A stretch of DNA of 42,279 bases from Cyanocohniella sp. LLY (lineage in GTDB: Bacteria; Cyanobacteriota; Cyanobacteriia; Cyanobacteriales; Nostocaceae), in assembly GCA_022241785.1 (NCBI GenBank), contig JAKOMP010000057.1, forward strand, positions 1 through 42,279, written 5' to 3'. Shown one piece after another: positions 8,121-18,918 of this stretch. The notes beneath the pieces were generated by a model, which had not been told where the DNA came from, made no database searches, and saw only the letters and a list, made by a program, of their open reading frames with translations. A program made the translations under genes and the position numbers. Within the stretch, counting starts at the first letter, position 1. The number at the start of each line of letters is the position of its first letter.

Positions 8121-8987
8121 ATGGATACACAAATTGCTCAACTTATCGTCAACGGCATTGCAGTAGGAAGTATTATTGCTCTAGCAGCAGTAGGACTCAC
8201 ACTTACCTACGGGATTTTACGGTTATCTAACTTTGCTCACGGTGATTTTCTCACTTTGGGAGCCTATCTCACTCTATTAGTAAATACAGCCGGAATCAAT
8301 ATTTGGCTGTCCATGATTCTGGCGACAGTCGGGACTGTGGGGGCAATGCTGTTATCAGAAAAATTATTGTGGTCAAGGATGCGTTCGATTCGTGCCACTT
8401 CCACCACACTGATTATTATCTCTATTGGACTGGCTTTATTTTTACGCAACGGCATTATTTTTCTTTGGGGTGGACAAAACCGAAATTACAATGTGCCTGT
8501 TACCCCTGCTTTAGATATCTTCGGTTTAAAGATACCGCAAAATCAACTTTTGGTATTGGGGTTAGCTGTGCTGGCCATTTTGGCGCTGCACTATCTGTTG
8601 CAAAATACCAAAATTGGTAAAGCAATGCGAGCCGTGGCAGACGATTTAGATTTAGCGAGAGTATCTGGCATCAACGTAGAGCAAGTAATCCTCTGGACTT
8701 GGCTGATTGCGGGCACATTTACTTCATTGGGTGGCAGTATGTACGGGTTGATTACGGCGGTACGCCCCAATATGGGATGGTTTCTAATTTTACCTTTGTT
8801 CGCTTCAGTAATATTAGGTGGTATTGGTAATCCCTACGGAGCGATCGCCGCAGCCTTAATCATTGGTGTAGCCCAAGAACTCAGCACCCTCTGGCTAGGT
8901 TCTCAGTATAAACAAGGCATAGCTCTGTTAATCATGATTTTGGTGCTGCTCATTCGCCCCAAAGGTTTATTCAAAGGAACGATTTAA
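8121..8987 (+). CDS. branched-chain/neutral amino acid ABC transporter permease (LivH/NatD type)
   Basis: Inner-membrane permease of the LivH family, 288 residues with about eight hydrophobic segments. The family EAA-like cytoplasmic loop is visible as GKAMRAVADDLDLARVSGINV (about 170-190), followed by the AGALGGPYG-like GGIGNPYGAIAAALIIG. In Anabaena the corresponding neutral amino acid permease N-II has two permeases, NatC and NatD; this protein resembles the LivH-like one, NatD, but I cannot prove orthology. No ATPase or binding-protein gene is adjacent, consistent with the scattered nat genes in cyanobacteria. It ends 21 bases from the stop of the convergent psaX gene. Confidence 0.92.
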   Translation: MDTQIAQLIVNGIAVGSIIALAAVGLTLTYGILRLSNFAHGDFLTLGAYLTLLVNTAGINIWLSMILATVGTVGAMLLSEKLLWSRMRSIRATSTTLIIISIGLALFLRNGIIFLWGGQNRNYNVPVTPALDIFGLKIPQNQLLVLGLAVLAILALHYLLQNTKIGKAMRAVADDLDLARVSGINVEQVILWTWLIAGTFTSLGGSMYGLITAVRPNMGWFLILPLFASVILGGIGNPYGAIAAALIIGVAQELSTLWLGSQYKQGIALLIMILVLLIRPKGLFKGTI

Positions 8988-9008
8988 GCAGCACCATTCC
9001 ACTTCTAA

Positions 9009-9143
9009 TTATTCAATGATGTGGAAGTAATAGGCTGCCACCAAAAAGTTAACAGCCAATAACAGCAACGCCCAACCCACACGGAAAGTGTATGGGGGTT
9101 TAGCTCCACTGTCAGCAACTGGGGAATTTTGAACTTTAGCCAT
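9009..9143 (-). CDS. psaX: photosystem I subunit PsaX (4.8 kDa)
   Basis: A 44-residue single-span membrane protein of photosystem I. Reading the minus strand from ATG at 9143 gives a polar N-terminus (MAKVQNSPVADSGAKPPYTF) followed by a hydrophobic helix RVGWALLLLAVNFLVAAYYF and HIIE. This closely matches the remembered PsaX pattern (AKPTYAF..FWAVLLLAINFLVAAYYF). PsaX lies at the periphery of the PSI core, where it helps bind chlorophyll. A strong ribosome binding site GAGGAGAA ends seven bases before the ATG. The gene is 144 bases downstream of lipA on the same strand and converges with the permease gene. It is too short for most ORF cut-offs. Confidence 0.92.
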   Translation of the reverse strand: MAKVQNSPVADSGAKPPYTFRVGWALLLLAVNFLVAAYYFHIIE

Positions 9144-9287
9144 AAATGGTTCTCCTCATGTCATAACTTTTTAAGAAATACCAAACAGCTGTACCCAATG
9201 CCCAAATTCTTTAAAAATATTTTTGTGTTTGGGGATTTGGGACTGGATATTGGGTCAACATCTTCCTCATCGCCCTCATTTTTCCAC

Positions 9288-10196
9288 TCATTCTTCACCC
9301 GCATGGTAAGAACTACGCACCAGCGGCCCAGAACGGACATGGTTAAATCCCATTTGCCGTGCTAGGCTACCTAGTTCATCAAATTCTGCTGGTGTCCAGT
9401 ATTTTTGTACTGGTAAATGTTCTAAAGAAGGGCGCATATACTGGCCAATTGTCAAGCGATCGCACCCTACAGCCCTCAAGTCTTTCATAGTTTCCATGAC
9501 TTCCTCTCTCGTTTCGCCATGTCCCAGCATTAAGCCTGATTTAGTGGGGATAGTCTGGTCGATTTCTTTCACTATAGCCAACACTCGCAGCGAGCGATCG
9601 TACTTGGCTCCCCGACGCACAGGGCCAGTTAGCCGCCTAACTGTTTCCACATTGTGATTAAAACAAGCTGGTTTAGCTGTCACAATGGCGGCTATCCTTT
9701 GTCGTTGACCTGATTCCCTAGCACCAATACCACCCCAAAAATCTGGTGTTAGTACTTCAATTTGCGTGTCTGGGTTTAACTGACGAATTGTATCTATTGT
9801 CCTGACAAACTGCCCTGCTCCCTGATCTGGCAAATCATCACGGGCGACAGCAGTCAACACTACATAACGCAATCCCAAAAGCTGTACGGCTTCTGCTACT
9901 TTTTGCGGCTCCTCTGGGTCAATAGGCATTGGTGCATGACCTTTATCCACTTGACAAAAAGCGCAAGAGCGTGTGCATACAGGACCTAATAATAAAAAAG
10001 TTGCAGTTTTTTGGGCATAGCATTCTCCCCGATTAGGGCAACGTCCTTCTTCACAAATCGTGTGAATTTGGCGTTGCTTAATAATCCGTTGTACGGTAGA
10101 AAGCTCACTAGCTTTAGCAATGGGGCGACGTAACCAGCTAGGCATTGCCGTTATTTCTGACTTGAGTTGGGCTGGTTGTAACGAAGTCATAGACAT
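9288..10196 (-). CDS. lipA: lipoyl synthase
   Basis: Radical SAM enzyme that inserts two sulfur atoms into octanoyl groups on carrier proteins such as the E2 subunits and GcvH. Both iron-sulfur cluster motifs are complete: the auxiliary cluster [12 protein letters not shown] (CX4CX5C) and the radical SAM cluster CTRSCAFC (CX3CX2C). The C-terminal RSSYHA motif, whose serine ligates the auxiliary cluster, is present. About 302 residues, usual length. A TTG at 10211 is in frame, but the ATG codons at 10196 (MSMTSLQ) or 10190 are better starts; none has a clear ribosome binding site. Cyanobacteria often carry two lipA copies, and no lipB is adjacent here. Confidence 0.96.
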   Translation of the reverse strand: MSMTSLQPAQLKSEITAMPSWLRRPIAKASELSTVQRIIKQRQIHTICEEGRCPNRGECYAQKTATFLLLGPVCTRSCAFCQVDKGHAPMPIDPEEPQKVAEAVQLLGLRYVVLTAVARDDLPDQGAGQFVRTIDTIRQLNPDTQIEVLTPDFWGGIGARESGQRQRIAAIVTAKPACFNHNVETVRRLTGPVRRGAKYDRSLRVLAIVKEIDQTIPTKSGLMLGHGETREEVMETMKDLRAVGCDRLTIGQYMRPSLEHLPVQKYWTPAEFDELGSLARQMGFNHVRSGPLVRSSYHAGEE

Positions 10197-10448
10197 CCAA
10201 GCAAAATTCAAAAGTATTTTGGGGCGAATTTCCTCTGCGCTGAAGCAAGGTTTAAGCCTTAAATATCACCATGACATAGATTTTCCCGAATATAAGCACC
10301 AGTTTTTTAAAATACCTCCAACAATGACATTTATACCGAAATATACTATCCCCCAATCAATAAAGAATGTGGATATAGTGGGAGGATTCTCACGGTCAAT
10401 CGGCAATGCCGTTATTTACACTTAAAATTTCTGTTAGAGCAATAAGTC

Positions 10449-11081
10449 GTGGCAAGTAACAAAATTTTAGTTATCGATGACACTACAGTTGTCAGAGTAA
10501 AAGTACGAGAAATGTTGCCTCCAGGCAATTTTGAGGTATTAGAAGCCAAAGATGGTTTAGAAGGACTGAATTTTATCCGTCAGGAAAAACTCAGCTTGAT
10601 TATGTTGGACTTTTTGCTGCCTAAAATGAGCGGTTGGGAAGTTTTTCAGCAAGTGCAAGCACAACCTGAGTTGAGAAAAATTCCTCTGGTTATCATGTCT
10701 GGTCGTAAGGAGGAGGTAACGGAAAAACTTACCGAACCTTTTGAATACTTTGAATTTTTAGGAAAGCCTTTTGATCAGAAGCAATTAATTAATGCTATTA
10801 AGTTAGCAATGTCTAAGGCTAAAAAGCCTCGCCCAGAAGCAGTTCCAGTAACAATGGTTGCCGCCAAAAATGGTACAGCAACGGCCGTTGCTACTAAAAA
10901 TGGCACGGTAGTGACCTCTGGTGTCACAACTACTGCAACAACTATTTCTGATATTGAGTCAGATGCTTCAGCCGAAATCAATGCATTGAATGAAAAAATG
11001 ATCAAAATGCAGGCGGAAATCGACGGTTTGAAGAAACAATTAGCACAGGTAGTGACCTTTATCAAACAAAAGATCAAGTAG
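10449..11081 (+). CDS. response regulator with coiled-coil C-terminal tail
   Basis: A receiver-domain protein of 210 residues with no DNA-binding output. Residues 5-120 form the receiver: acidic pair Asp10-Asp11 in VIDDT, phospho-acceptor Asp54 in MLDFLLPKMSGWEV, Ser84 in MSG, and Lys106 in LGKPF. Residues about 120-170 are a Thr/Ala/Val-rich linker with a near repeat (AAKNGTATAV / ATKNGTVV). Residues about 175-208 are a Lys/Glu/Leu coiled coil (INALNEKMIKMQAEIDGLKK). The likely output is protein-protein interaction. Start is GTG at 10449. It lies upstream of, and in the same direction as, the giant kinase at 11522, but 440 bases away with a possible terminator between them. Confidence 0.9.
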   Translation: MASNKILVIDDTTVVRVKVREMLPPGNFEVLEAKDGLEGLNFIRQEKLSLIMLDFLLPKMSGWEVFQQVQAQPELRKIPLVIMSGRKEEVTEKLTEPFEYFEFLGKPFDQKQLINAIKLAMSKAKKPRPEAVPVTMVAAKNGTATAVATKNGTVVTSGVTTTATTISDIESDASAEINALNEKMIKMQAEIDGLKKQLAQVVTFIKQKIK

Positions 11082-11521
11082 TATTTGTACTTACTATAGT
11101 AATCCAGTTTGATTGCTAAATTTAACTAATCTTCCCATAAGTGGAAAAATGTAAAGATGCGATCGCGCTGTGGCACGATCAATTTTTTAAGAGAATACAG
11201 TGGAATTATCTATCCCATAGCCCTGCCAAAATATACTCTATCTAAGGGTAAGGGCAGGCTTTTTACTGTTTAAATCAATTAATAATTGCTGTACATTAAA
11301 ATATACCGTTGTCCCATCAGGGTGTATGAGCTTGCCCAAATCACAATTATTCCCACATCGAATTCATATTAAACATAAGTTGTGTTCACATACGTAGTAG
11401 TCTGCTTTTATTTTTCATGGCTTGCATAAGCAACAAAAAATTAGTTAATAGGCTGACGATAATTAGTTTTCTATACTGGGAATAATGAAACATAGAAAGC
11501 AACGTGTGAGCATAGGCAAGA
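11082..11521. other. intergenic region before the first giant kinase
   Basis: These 440 bases contain no supported gene. They hold a HIP1-like GCGATCGCGC near 11159, the terminator-like hairpin at 11219-11264, and AT-rich DNA up to the kinase start, where its promoter should lie. Confidence 0.5.
11219..11264 (+). terminator. possible Rho-independent terminator after the response regulator
   Basis: AGCCCTGCC (11219-11227) can pair with GGCAGGCT (11253-11260) as an eight-base stem with one bulged C, followed by a run of five T (11260-11264). The 25-base loop is long and the site is about 140 bases past the stop, so support is modest. Confidence 0.35.
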
Positions 11522-14500
11522 ATGTCAGTAGTATTAGATCCGCTATATCCCATACTTGGTTATCGCATTACTGAGCAAATTTATTCAGGTAGTAAAACTT
11601 TAGTTTATCGGGGCATCAGAGAACAGGATGAACAACCCGTCATCCTCAAACTGATGCGGAATGAATATCCTACTTTTGCCGAGATTGCTCAGTTCCGTAA
11701 TCAATATACTATTACTCAAAACATAGAACTATCTGGGATTGTCAAACCCCATAGCATAGAAACTTACCGTAACGGTTATGTTCTAGTTATGGAAGATTTT
11801 GGCTGTATTTCCCTCAAAGACTGGCAAAGACAGCAGTTAGAAAACGGGAAAAAGTCTGTTTCTTTAAGTGAATTTTTCCACATCGCCATTGAAGTTGCTT
11901 CCAGCCTAGAGGAACTACATCGTCATCGCATCATTCATAAAGATATTAAACCCGGAAATATTCTTATTCATCCCACAACTAATGAAATTAAAATCATCGA
12001 TTTTAGTCTAGCTACCTTGTTACCAAAAGAAATTCAAGTCATTACAAATCCCAATGTTTTAGAAGGCACTCTAGCTTATATTTCTCCTGAACAAACGGGA
12101 CGGATGAATCGAGGTATAGACTATCGCACTGACTTTTATTCCTTAGGCGTGACCTTTTTTGAACTCCTAACTGGGCAATTACCCTTCAGTAACAATGAAC
12201 CGATGGAGTTAGTTTACTCTCATATTGCTAAAGAAGCACCTAAAGTCAGTCAAATTAATTCTCAGATTCCTTTAATTTTGTCGGAAATAATTAGCAAGTT
12301 GATGGCAAAAAATGCCGAAGACCGCTATCAAAGCGCTCATGGACTCAAGCATGATTTAGAGATATGCCAAAATCAGTGGCTAGAGAAAAAACAAATTACA
12401 ACCTTTGAATTAGCAGGTCGAGATATATCTAACCGTTTTGTGATTCCTGAAAAACTATATGGTCGTCAACGTGAAGTTGAAAACCTACTTGCTACTTTTG
12501 ACCGCGTGGCAAACGGTAACAATGAAATGATATTAGTCACGGGTTTCTCTGGAATTGGCAAAACTGCTGTAGTAAATGAAGTACATAAACCAATTGCAAG
12601 ACAGCGTGGTTACTTCATTAAAGGGAAGTTTGATCAATTTCAACGTGATAGTCCTTTGTCAGCATTGATACAAGCCTTTAGAGACTTGATTGGACAAATA
12701 TTATCAGAAAGTGATGCCCAAATTAATCAATGGCAGGAGAAAATATTATCTGCCTTGGGTACACAAGCTCAAGTAATTATTGATGTAATTCCCGAACTTG
12801 AACGGATAGTTGGCAAACAATCACCAGTAGGAAAAATTTCTGGTAATGCTGCATACAATCGGTTTAATTTATTATTTCAAAAATTTATTCAAGTTTTTAC
12901 AACTAAAGAACAACCTCTGGTAATTTTCCTTGATGATTTGCAATGGGCAGATACGGCTTCTTTGAAATTTATTCAATTATTAATGAGTGAAGCTACATCT
13001 TCTACTTTGACTGGGGAAATACAGAAAATAGCTGAAAATAAAGGTAGCTTATTACTGATTGGGGCATATCGAGATAACGAAGTAGCGGCTGCACATCCAT
13101 TGACTTTGACATTACAAGAAATTACCGATAAGAAAGCAATTATTAATACTATTAATCTGGCACCATTAAATCAATCAGATTTAAACAATTTGATTGCCGA
13201 TACACTTCATTGTCGAGACTTAGTTGCTGTTCCTTTGACACAAATGGTATTTGCAAAAACCAAAGGTAACCCCTTCTTTGTCACTCAATTTCTCAAATCT
13301 TTACATGATGATGGATTAATTACACTAAACTTTGATGTTGGCCATTGGCAGTATGACATTACAAAAATTAAAGCATTGTCGCTCACAGATGATGTAGTAG
13401 AATTTATGGCAATTCAAATTGAAAAGTTGCCCAAAAACACTAATAAATTATTAAAGTTTGCAGCTTGTGTAGGGAGTGAATTTGATTTAAAAACTTTGGC
13501 TATTATCCATGAAAAAAGTGTTGTGGATACAGCAGCAGATCTTTGGCCTGCTTTACTTGATGGGTTAATTTTACCTCAAAATGAAAATTTATTAGCAGAA
13601 ACAAGTAATAAACAACAAACAGTTTTTCCTCAAGAGGAATTGCACACAACATCCTCTAATAGTAATCATCAACTTGCTAAGTATAGATTTGTACATGATC
13701 GTGTACAGCAAGCTGCATATTCTTTGATTTCTCTAGACCAAAAAAAACCAATTCACTTAAAAATTGGGCTACTTTTGCTAAAAAATACTTCCATTGAAGA
13801 ACGGGAAGATAAGATTTTTGACTTAGTTAATCAGTTTAACATTGCAGTGGAATTCATCACTAATCCAGCGCAACGAGATGAATTAGCTGCGATGAATTTA
13901 ACGGCTGGATCTAAAGCTGTAGCATCAACAGCTTACTCAACAGCTATGAAGTATTTAACTACTGGAATTCAACTACTGGCAGGTAATTGTTGGGATAATC
14001 AGTATGAATTAACCTTAGCTTTGTATGAGACTGCGGCAGAAGCAGCATATTTAAATGGAGACTTTGAGCAGACAGAAGAACTTGTCCAGGTTGTGTTGGC
14101 AAAGGCTAATACACTGCTAGAAAAAGTAAAAGTTTATGAAGTTACAATTCAGGCATATGGGGCGCAAGGGAAAGCACAAGAAGCAGTTAAAGCGGCACTG
14201 GTCTTTTTGAAATTATTGGGAGTAGTATTCCCAGAGTATCCTAGTCAGACTGATATTCAGCAAGAAATGGAGATAGTCACTGCAACTTTGGCTAATCGTA
14301 GCATTGAAGAATTAATTGATTTGCCAGAAATGACGGTAACAGAAGCACTAGCAATGATGCGTATTTTATCTGGTGCAATTGCTTTTGCTTATCAAGCTAT
14401 GCCTGAATTGATGCCTCTGATTTGCTTAAAACAAATTAACTTATCACTTAAATATGGAAATTCTCCCTTATCGGCTTTTGCCTATGTTACTTATGGTTTA

Positions 14501-17149
14501 ATGCTTTGCGGGTCACCAGGAGGAATTGAACTTGGTTATAAGTTTGGCAAATTAGGTACCAGTTTATTATCAAAGTTTAATATTAAAGAAATTAAAGCGA
14601 AAGTTAACCAGACATTTAATGCCCATGTTAGACATTGGCAAGAACCTATTAGACAAACTCTCCAACCTCTTTTAGAAGCTTATACTGCTGGGCTAGAAAC
14701 AGGCGATTTAGAATTTGCGGCGTACTCTTTATATTCTTACTCCTACATTGCATATTTTAGCGGGAAGGAATTGACGACTCTCGAAAGAGAAATGGCAACC
14801 TACAGTTATACCGCTAACCAACTCAAACAAGATGCAGTTTTTTTCTGGATTGAAATTTATCGACAGGCAGTATTGAATTTGCTTGGTGCTGTGTCAAATC
14901 CTTGTGAGTTAATTGGGGAAGCTTATGATGAAGTAAAAATATTGCCAGATCAAATCAAGGTTAATGATGGAATTGCACTTTTGTATGTTTATACATGTAA
15001 ACTAAATTTGTGTTATCTATTTGGAGATTATATTGAAGCCGTTAAAAATTCTGTCCTAGCAGAGCAATATTTAATGAGTGGCATAGGACAGTTTGTTGTC
15101 CCACAATTTTATTTTTATGATTCTTTAGCATTGTTGGCAATATATGATAATACTACTCCTATACATCAAGAGCAAATCTTAAATAAAGTATTAAATAATC
15201 AAGAGAAAATGCGTACATGGGCAGAATATGTTCCTAGTAATCATTTGCATAAATTTTATTTAGTTGAGGCTGAAAAATGCAGAGTTTCTAGAAAATATCT
15301 TGAGGCAATAGAATACTTTGATCAGGCAATTTCTCTTGCTAAAGAATATAACTATATCCACGAAGAAGCTCTTGCTAATGAAATTGCCAGTAAATTTTAT
15401 CTAGAATGGGGCAAGCAGAAAATTGCTCAAACTTATCTAACTGATGCTTATTATGGTTATATTCGCTGGGGTGCATTAGCAAAAGTAAATGATTTGCAAA
15501 AACGCTATCCTCAATTATTATCGTCTCTTATTCAACAAAAAAAATTGAGTTTACATCCCAGTGAAAAAATTACCTCGGAACTTAAATTCACTGGATCTGC
15601 ACCTAATACTCAATCTATTGTAAGTACGAATGAAACTGTTGTTGGCTCTAATACTAGTATGTCAGACATGCTAGATTTAGCCGCTGTGATTAAAGCATCT
15701 CAAGCACTGTCTGGAGAAATTGAGTTGCCGGAACTACTTTCAACCTTAATGGAAGTTGTGATGGAAAATGTTGGGGCCTCTAAGTGTGTTCTAATTTTGA
15801 GTACTGGAGATGAATCAGAATTAACAGTTACATCTGTCAGTTGTAGTTCAACATTCGCTTCTACCAAGACACAGTTTCCCTCAATTAGTTTAGAGTCCAG
15901 CTATGATGTGCCAATTTCCTTAATTAACTACGTTAAACGGACTAGGGAAATATTAGTTATCGATGATGCTAAAGCTCAAACTTCCTTAGTGGCAGATATC
16001 TATATTAACCGTGAATCACCAAAAAGTTTGTTGTGTATCCCCATGATTAATCAAAGTAAGTTACTGGGGATTCTTTATTTAGAAAATAATTTGACTACGG
16101 GAGCATTTACACGCGATCGCCTGGAAGTTCTCAAGCTCTTAACTACTCAAGCTACTATTTCTTTAGAAAATGCCATGCTCTACACAAATTTGGCACAAGC
16201 TAAAGAAAAACTAGAAGAATATAACCATACTTTAGAGGAAAAAGTAGCAGAAAGAACAGCAGAACTTAATAAAAAAAACCAAAGCTTACAACAGGCATTA
16301 CAAGAATTAAAACGCACCCAAACCCAATTAATTCAAAGTGAAAAAATGTCATCTTTGGGGCAAATGGTAGCGGGAGTTGCCCATGAAATCAATAACCCTA
16401 TTAACTTTATTCATGGCAACATTGCTCATACTAGTGAATATGTTCAAGATTTACTAGAATTAATTGCTATCTATCAACAAGAGTATCCTCAGCCTTCACA
16501 GTTAATTACCGAAAAATCTGAAAATATTGATATAGATTTTCTAGCGGCAGACTTGCCAAAAACTGTGGATTCCATGAAAGTGGGAAGTACGCGTATCCGT
16601 AATATTGTTTTAGGTTTACGTAACTTCTCTCGCCTGGATGAATCGGAAATGAAACCCGTAGATATTCATGAGGGATTGGATAACACTTTAATGATTTTGC
16701 AACATCGACTTAAGAAAACTAGTGTTGATAAACATCGCCGAGAAATTTCCATCATCAAGGAATACGGACAAATCCCAGAAGTTACTTGTTATGCTAGTCA
16801 ACTCAATCAAGTGTTTATGAATATTCTCAGTAATGCAATTGATGCTTTGGATATTTCAGAAGTTAGCCAAGAAAAAATTGCTAGTCCGACAATTTGCATT
16901 AGCACTGAATTAGTAGACTCAAATCTGGTGAGGATTCGGGTGGTTGATAATGGACTAGGTATGACAGCATCTGTACAACAGAAAATTTTTGATCCATTTT
17001 TTACTACTAAACCAGTGGGTAGTGGTACAGGGTTGGGTTTGTCAATTAGCTATCAGATTGTTGTGGACAAACATCAGGGTCAGTTAACCTGTAATTCTGA
17101 AGTGGGTAAGGGGAGTGAGTTTGTAATTGAAATACCGATACGGCGGTAA
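11522..17149 (+). CDS. giant Ser/Thr + histidine kinase, HstK type (copy 1)
   Basis: A 1875-residue signalling protein with the HstK architecture of filamentous cyanobacteria. Residues about 13-280 are a Ser/Thr kinase domain: Lys43, catalytic loop HKDIKPGN (139-146), and DFS (160-162) in place of DFG. Residues about 310-620 are an AAA-type ATPase with Walker A GFSGIGKT (341-348) and Walker B VIFLDD (Asp471-Asp472). Residues about 780-1370 are helical, TPR-like repeats. Residues about 1395-1552 are a GAF domain, followed by a coiled coil ([19 protein letters not shown]). The histidine kinase has His1621 in AHEINNP, an N-box, DNGLGM and GTGLGLS. No membrane segment is seen. A closely related copy lies at 22544, and the convergent oxidoreductase genes lie in between. 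Confidence 0.95.
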   Translation: MSVVLDPLYPILGYRITEQIYSGSKTLVYRGIREQDEQPVILKLMRNEYPTFAEIAQFRNQYTITQNIELSGIVKPHSIETYRNGYVLVMEDFGCISLKDWQRQQLENGKKSVSLSEFFHIAIEVASSLEELHRHRIIHKDIKPGNILIHPTTNEIKIIDFSLATLLPKEIQVITNPNVLEGTLAYISPEQTGRMNRGIDYRTDFYSLGVTFFELLTGQLPFSNNEPMELVYSHIAKEAPKVSQINSQIPLILSEIISKLMAKNAEDRYQSAHGLKHDLEICQNQWLEKKQITTFELAGRDISNRFVIPEKLYGRQREVENLLATFDRVANGNNEMILVTGFSGIGKTAVVNEVHKPIARQRGYFIKGKFDQFQRDSPLSALIQAFRDLIGQILSESDAQINQWQEKILSALGTQAQVIIDVIPELERIVGKQSPVGKISGNAAYNRFNLLFQKFIQVFTTKEQPLVIFLDDLQWADTASLKFIQLLMSEATSSTLTGEIQKIAENKGSLLLIGAYRDNEVAAAHPLTLTLQEITDKKAIINTINLAPLNQSDLNNLIADTLHCRDLVAVPLTQMVFAKTKGNPFFVTQFLKSLHDDGLITLNFDVGHWQYDITKIKALSLTDDVVEFMAIQIEKLPKNTNKLLKFAACVGSEFDLKTLAIIHEKSVVDTAADLWPALLDGLILPQNENLLAETSNKQQTVFPQEELHTTSSNSNHQLAKYRFVHDRVQQAAYSLISLDQKKPIHLKIGLLLLKNTSIEEREDKIFDLVNQFNIAVEFITNPAQRDELAAMNLTAGSKAVASTAYSTAMKYLTTGIQLLAGNCWDNQYELTLALYETAAEAAYLNGDFEQTEELVQVVLAKANTLLEKVKVYEVTIQAYGAQGKAQEAVKAALVFLKLLGVVFPEYPSQTDIQQEMEIVTATLANRSIEELIDLPEMTVTEALAMMRILSGAIAFAYQAMPELMPLICLKQINLSLKYGNSPLSAFAYVTYGLMLCGSPGGIELGYKFGKLGTSLLSKFNIKEIKAKVNQTFNAHVRHWQEPIRQTLQPLLEAYTAGLETGDLEFAAYSLYSYSYIAYFSGKELTTLEREMATYSYTANQLKQDAVFFWIEIYRQAVLNLLGAVSNPCELIGEAYDEVKILPDQIKVNDGIALLYVYTCKLNLCYLFGDYIEAVKNSVLAEQYLMSGIGQFVVPQFYFYDSLALLAIYDNTTPIHQEQILNKVLNNQEKMRTWAEYVPSNHLHKFYLVEAEKCRVSRKYLEAIEYFDQAISLAKEYNYIHEEALANEIASKFYLEWGKQKIAQTYLTDAYYGYIRWGALAKVNDLQKRYPQLLSSLIQQKKLSLHPSEKITSELKFTGSAPNTQSIVSTNETVVGSNTSMSDMLDLAAVIKASQALSGEIELPELLSTLMEVVMENVGASKCVLILSTGDESELTVTSVSCSSTFASTKTQFPSISLESSYDVPISLINYVKRTREILVIDDAKAQTSLVADIYINRESPKSLLCIPMINQSKLLGILYLENNLTTGAFTRDRLEVLKLLTTQATISLENAMLYTNLAQAKEKLEEYNHTLEEKVAERTAELNKKNQSLQQALQELKRTQTQLIQSEKMSSLGQMVAGVAHEINNPINFIHGNIAHTSEYVQDLLELIAIYQQEYPQPSQLITEKSENIDIDFLAADLPKTVDSMKVGSTRIRNIVLGLRNFSRLDESEMKPVDIHEGLDNTLMILQHRLKKTSVDKHRREISIIKEYGQIPEVTCYASQLNQVFMNILSNAIDALDISEVSQEKIASPTICISTELVDSNLVRIRVVDNGLGMTASVQQKIFDPFFTTKPVGSGTGLGLSISYQIVVDKHQGQLTCNSEVGKGSEFVIEIPIRR

Positions 17150-17161
17150 TTAATCTATTTC

Positions 17162-17253
17162 AGGACTTACGTAACCAACCAGGTATTTTCGTCATTGCGA
17201 CCGTAAAGAAGCAATCTCAAAGCCTTTATTTTTATGATGAGTACGTAAGTTCT
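17162..17253. mobile_element. MITE-like element with terminal inverted repeats
   Basis: AGGACTTACGTA (17162-17173) and TACGTAAGTTCT (17242-17253) are inverted repeats with one mismatch, bounding 92 bases with no coding capacity. GGACTTACG ends are common in cyanobacterial insertion sequences. Inside lies GTCATTGCG...GAAGCAATC (17191-17216), the ends of a dispersed Nostoc repeat also seen at 22082-22140. It sits between two convergent genes. Confidence 0.55.
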
Positions 17254-17279
17254 ATATTTTTTGAGGACTGAAGTTCTGA

Positions 17280-18869
17280 TTACAAACCTTGAAGATTTAT
17301 TTTGTCTGACTGAATACCAGAATTATTTACGGATGTCAGCCTTTTTCCTTGCAACTGTTGGCGAATATATGTATAAGCAGATGGATTGACTGGCATCATA
17401 ATTTCAGCAAATCGCTGCCAAGGGTTTTGGTGATTGCTAACTTTCATATCTTGAATCAGTTGCTCAAGATGATGAAAATTAAACGGTGATATACATCCGC
17501 CATTCCCTCCACCTGTAGGCCACTGAGTCTTTCTCCAGTGCAACTCTGTTTCCATTTCCTGAGTCATTTCGGAGGATGACGGTAAAACTAAATTACCTTT
17601 GACATACTCTGCTAACCACCACGTTCCTACTTCAGATGTTAATTGGGAAAAGAAACTGGAGTTGTAACCCACAAAGCCTAATTGTGGGATCTGAGGGTGA
17701 ATGAGATTGCGGTATAAGTGGAAATAGCCTTGATCATCAATGAGGAGTTGACGATACTTCTGTTCGAGAAAGGGAACATCCTGGCGAAAGCCTGTCCCAA
17801 AGATAACTATGTCTGCGTGCAACTGTTCTCCATTTTCTAGTTCTACGCCGTTGGAGAAAAACTGGGCGATCGCAGTCTTTTTGGCCTTAAGCTTACCAGA
17901 AGATAAATACTTATAAAAACTGGTGGGAGCGATCGCACTGGAACAGTTGACTGATTTATACAATGGCTTATCAGGTATCATCCCACAAGCATCAAGACCA
18001 AACTGTAGGCGGAGAATAATTTCATTAATCTTCCAAAAAGACCATACCAAGGGTTTCCCTATAGTATGCAGCACCCATTCTCTGCCTTGCAATTGGCGGT
18101 AGGGAAGCCAAGCTTCTGCAAAGCGAGTCAACAAAATATACTTTAAGTTAACCAAACCTAAGAAAAATTTCGGTATTTTCCACAAAGTTTGACGGAAAAT
18201 AATCGTACATTCTTTGGCTAAAGGAACAGCGTAGTTAGCTATATCAGTGGCAGACCTACCAAAGCCTACAATGATTATCCGCTGATCTTTCAATAGAGAA
18301 CTGTCATTAAACTCTGTAGAATGTAGCACCTGTCCTCCAGATGCAATGAAATTCTCTTTACCAGGTAATAAAGGCATTTTGGGAACATTAAAAATACCGT
18401 TGCACACAACAACAAAATCAAATTCATACTGCTCGTATTTTGTCTTACCGTTAGCATCATCTTGAGAGTTGAGATTAACTATCCATCCTGGTTGTATCCC
18501 GGTTTTTTTCTTTAGCTGAGTGACTTCTGTTTGAAAGCGAATCTTCGAGACAATGCCGAAGTGCTGTGCGTAAGATTCCAAGTAATTCCGCATCTGCTCA
18601 GATGTAGGCCATTCGGGGTAGGATGCAGGCATGGGATAATCAGAGAAAGCATAAGTATCACGAGGATTCTGGGTAGTTAGCCCCACATAAGTCCGAGAAG
18701 CTTCCCACACCCCACCAAGTTGCTTCTGTTTCTCGAACACGGTGACTTCATAACCTTCTTCTATAAATGTCTTAGCTGCGACTAGACCACTAATACCAGC
18801 ACCAATAATACAAATATGCTGAATTTCCATCTTTGTTTGAAGCTTTTTCAAAACGTAGTCAGCGGCCAT
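17280..18869 (-). CDS. FMO-like flavin-dependent monooxygenase
   Basis: A 529-residue flavoprotein of the flavin-containing monooxygenase group, which uses FAD and NADPH to oxygenate small substrates. The FAD-binding Rossmann motif is GAGISG (residues 23-28), followed by LGGVW. The second nucleotide-binding motif for NADPH is GFGRSA (202-207). An FMO-signature-like segment GQVLHSTEF (179-187) keeps GxxxHxxxF but has Ser where the first Phe is expected. FGTGF near residue 355 is the usual ATG-like motif. Substrate is unknown. It is last of a three-gene minus-strand run, 49 bases after the FOXRED2-like gene. An alternative start is ATG at 18830, which begins just before the Rossmann fold. Confidence 0.88.
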   Translation of the reverse strand: MAADYVLKKLQTKMEIQHICIIGAGISGLVAAKTFIEEGYEVTVFEKQKQLGGVWEASRTYVGLTTQNPRDTYAFSDYPMPASYPEWPTSEQMRNYLESYAQHFGIVSKIRFQTEVTQLKKKTGIQPGWIVNLNSQDDANGKTKYEQYEFDFVVVCNGIFNVPKMPLLPGKENFIASGGQVLHSTEFNDSSLLKDQRIIIVGFGRSATDIANYAVPLAKECTIIFRQTLWKIPKFFLGLVNLKYILLTRFAEAWLPYRQLQGREWVLHTIGKPLVWSFWKINEIILRLQFGLDACGMIPDKPLYKSVNCSSAIAPTSFYKYLSSGKLKAKKTAIAQFFSNGVELENGEQLHADIVIFGTGFRQDVPFLEQKYRQLLIDDQGYFHLYRNLIHPQIPQLGFVGYNSSFFSQLTSEVGTWWLAEYVKGNLVLPSSSEMTQEMETELHWRKTQWPTGGGNGGCISPFNFHHLEQLIQDMKVSNHQNPWQRFAEIMMPVNPSAYTYIRQQLQGKRLTSVNNSGIQSDKINLQGL

Positions 18870-18918
18870 AGCTCTTTTTTACTGACTACAGACCTTTAAT
18901 TATTGATACCTTCCCAAC

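Noticed and set aside
10120-10425. 101-codon plus-strand frame over the lipA start
   Set aside because: Largely antisense to lipA and without protein features; the intergenic half is better explained as regulatory DNA.
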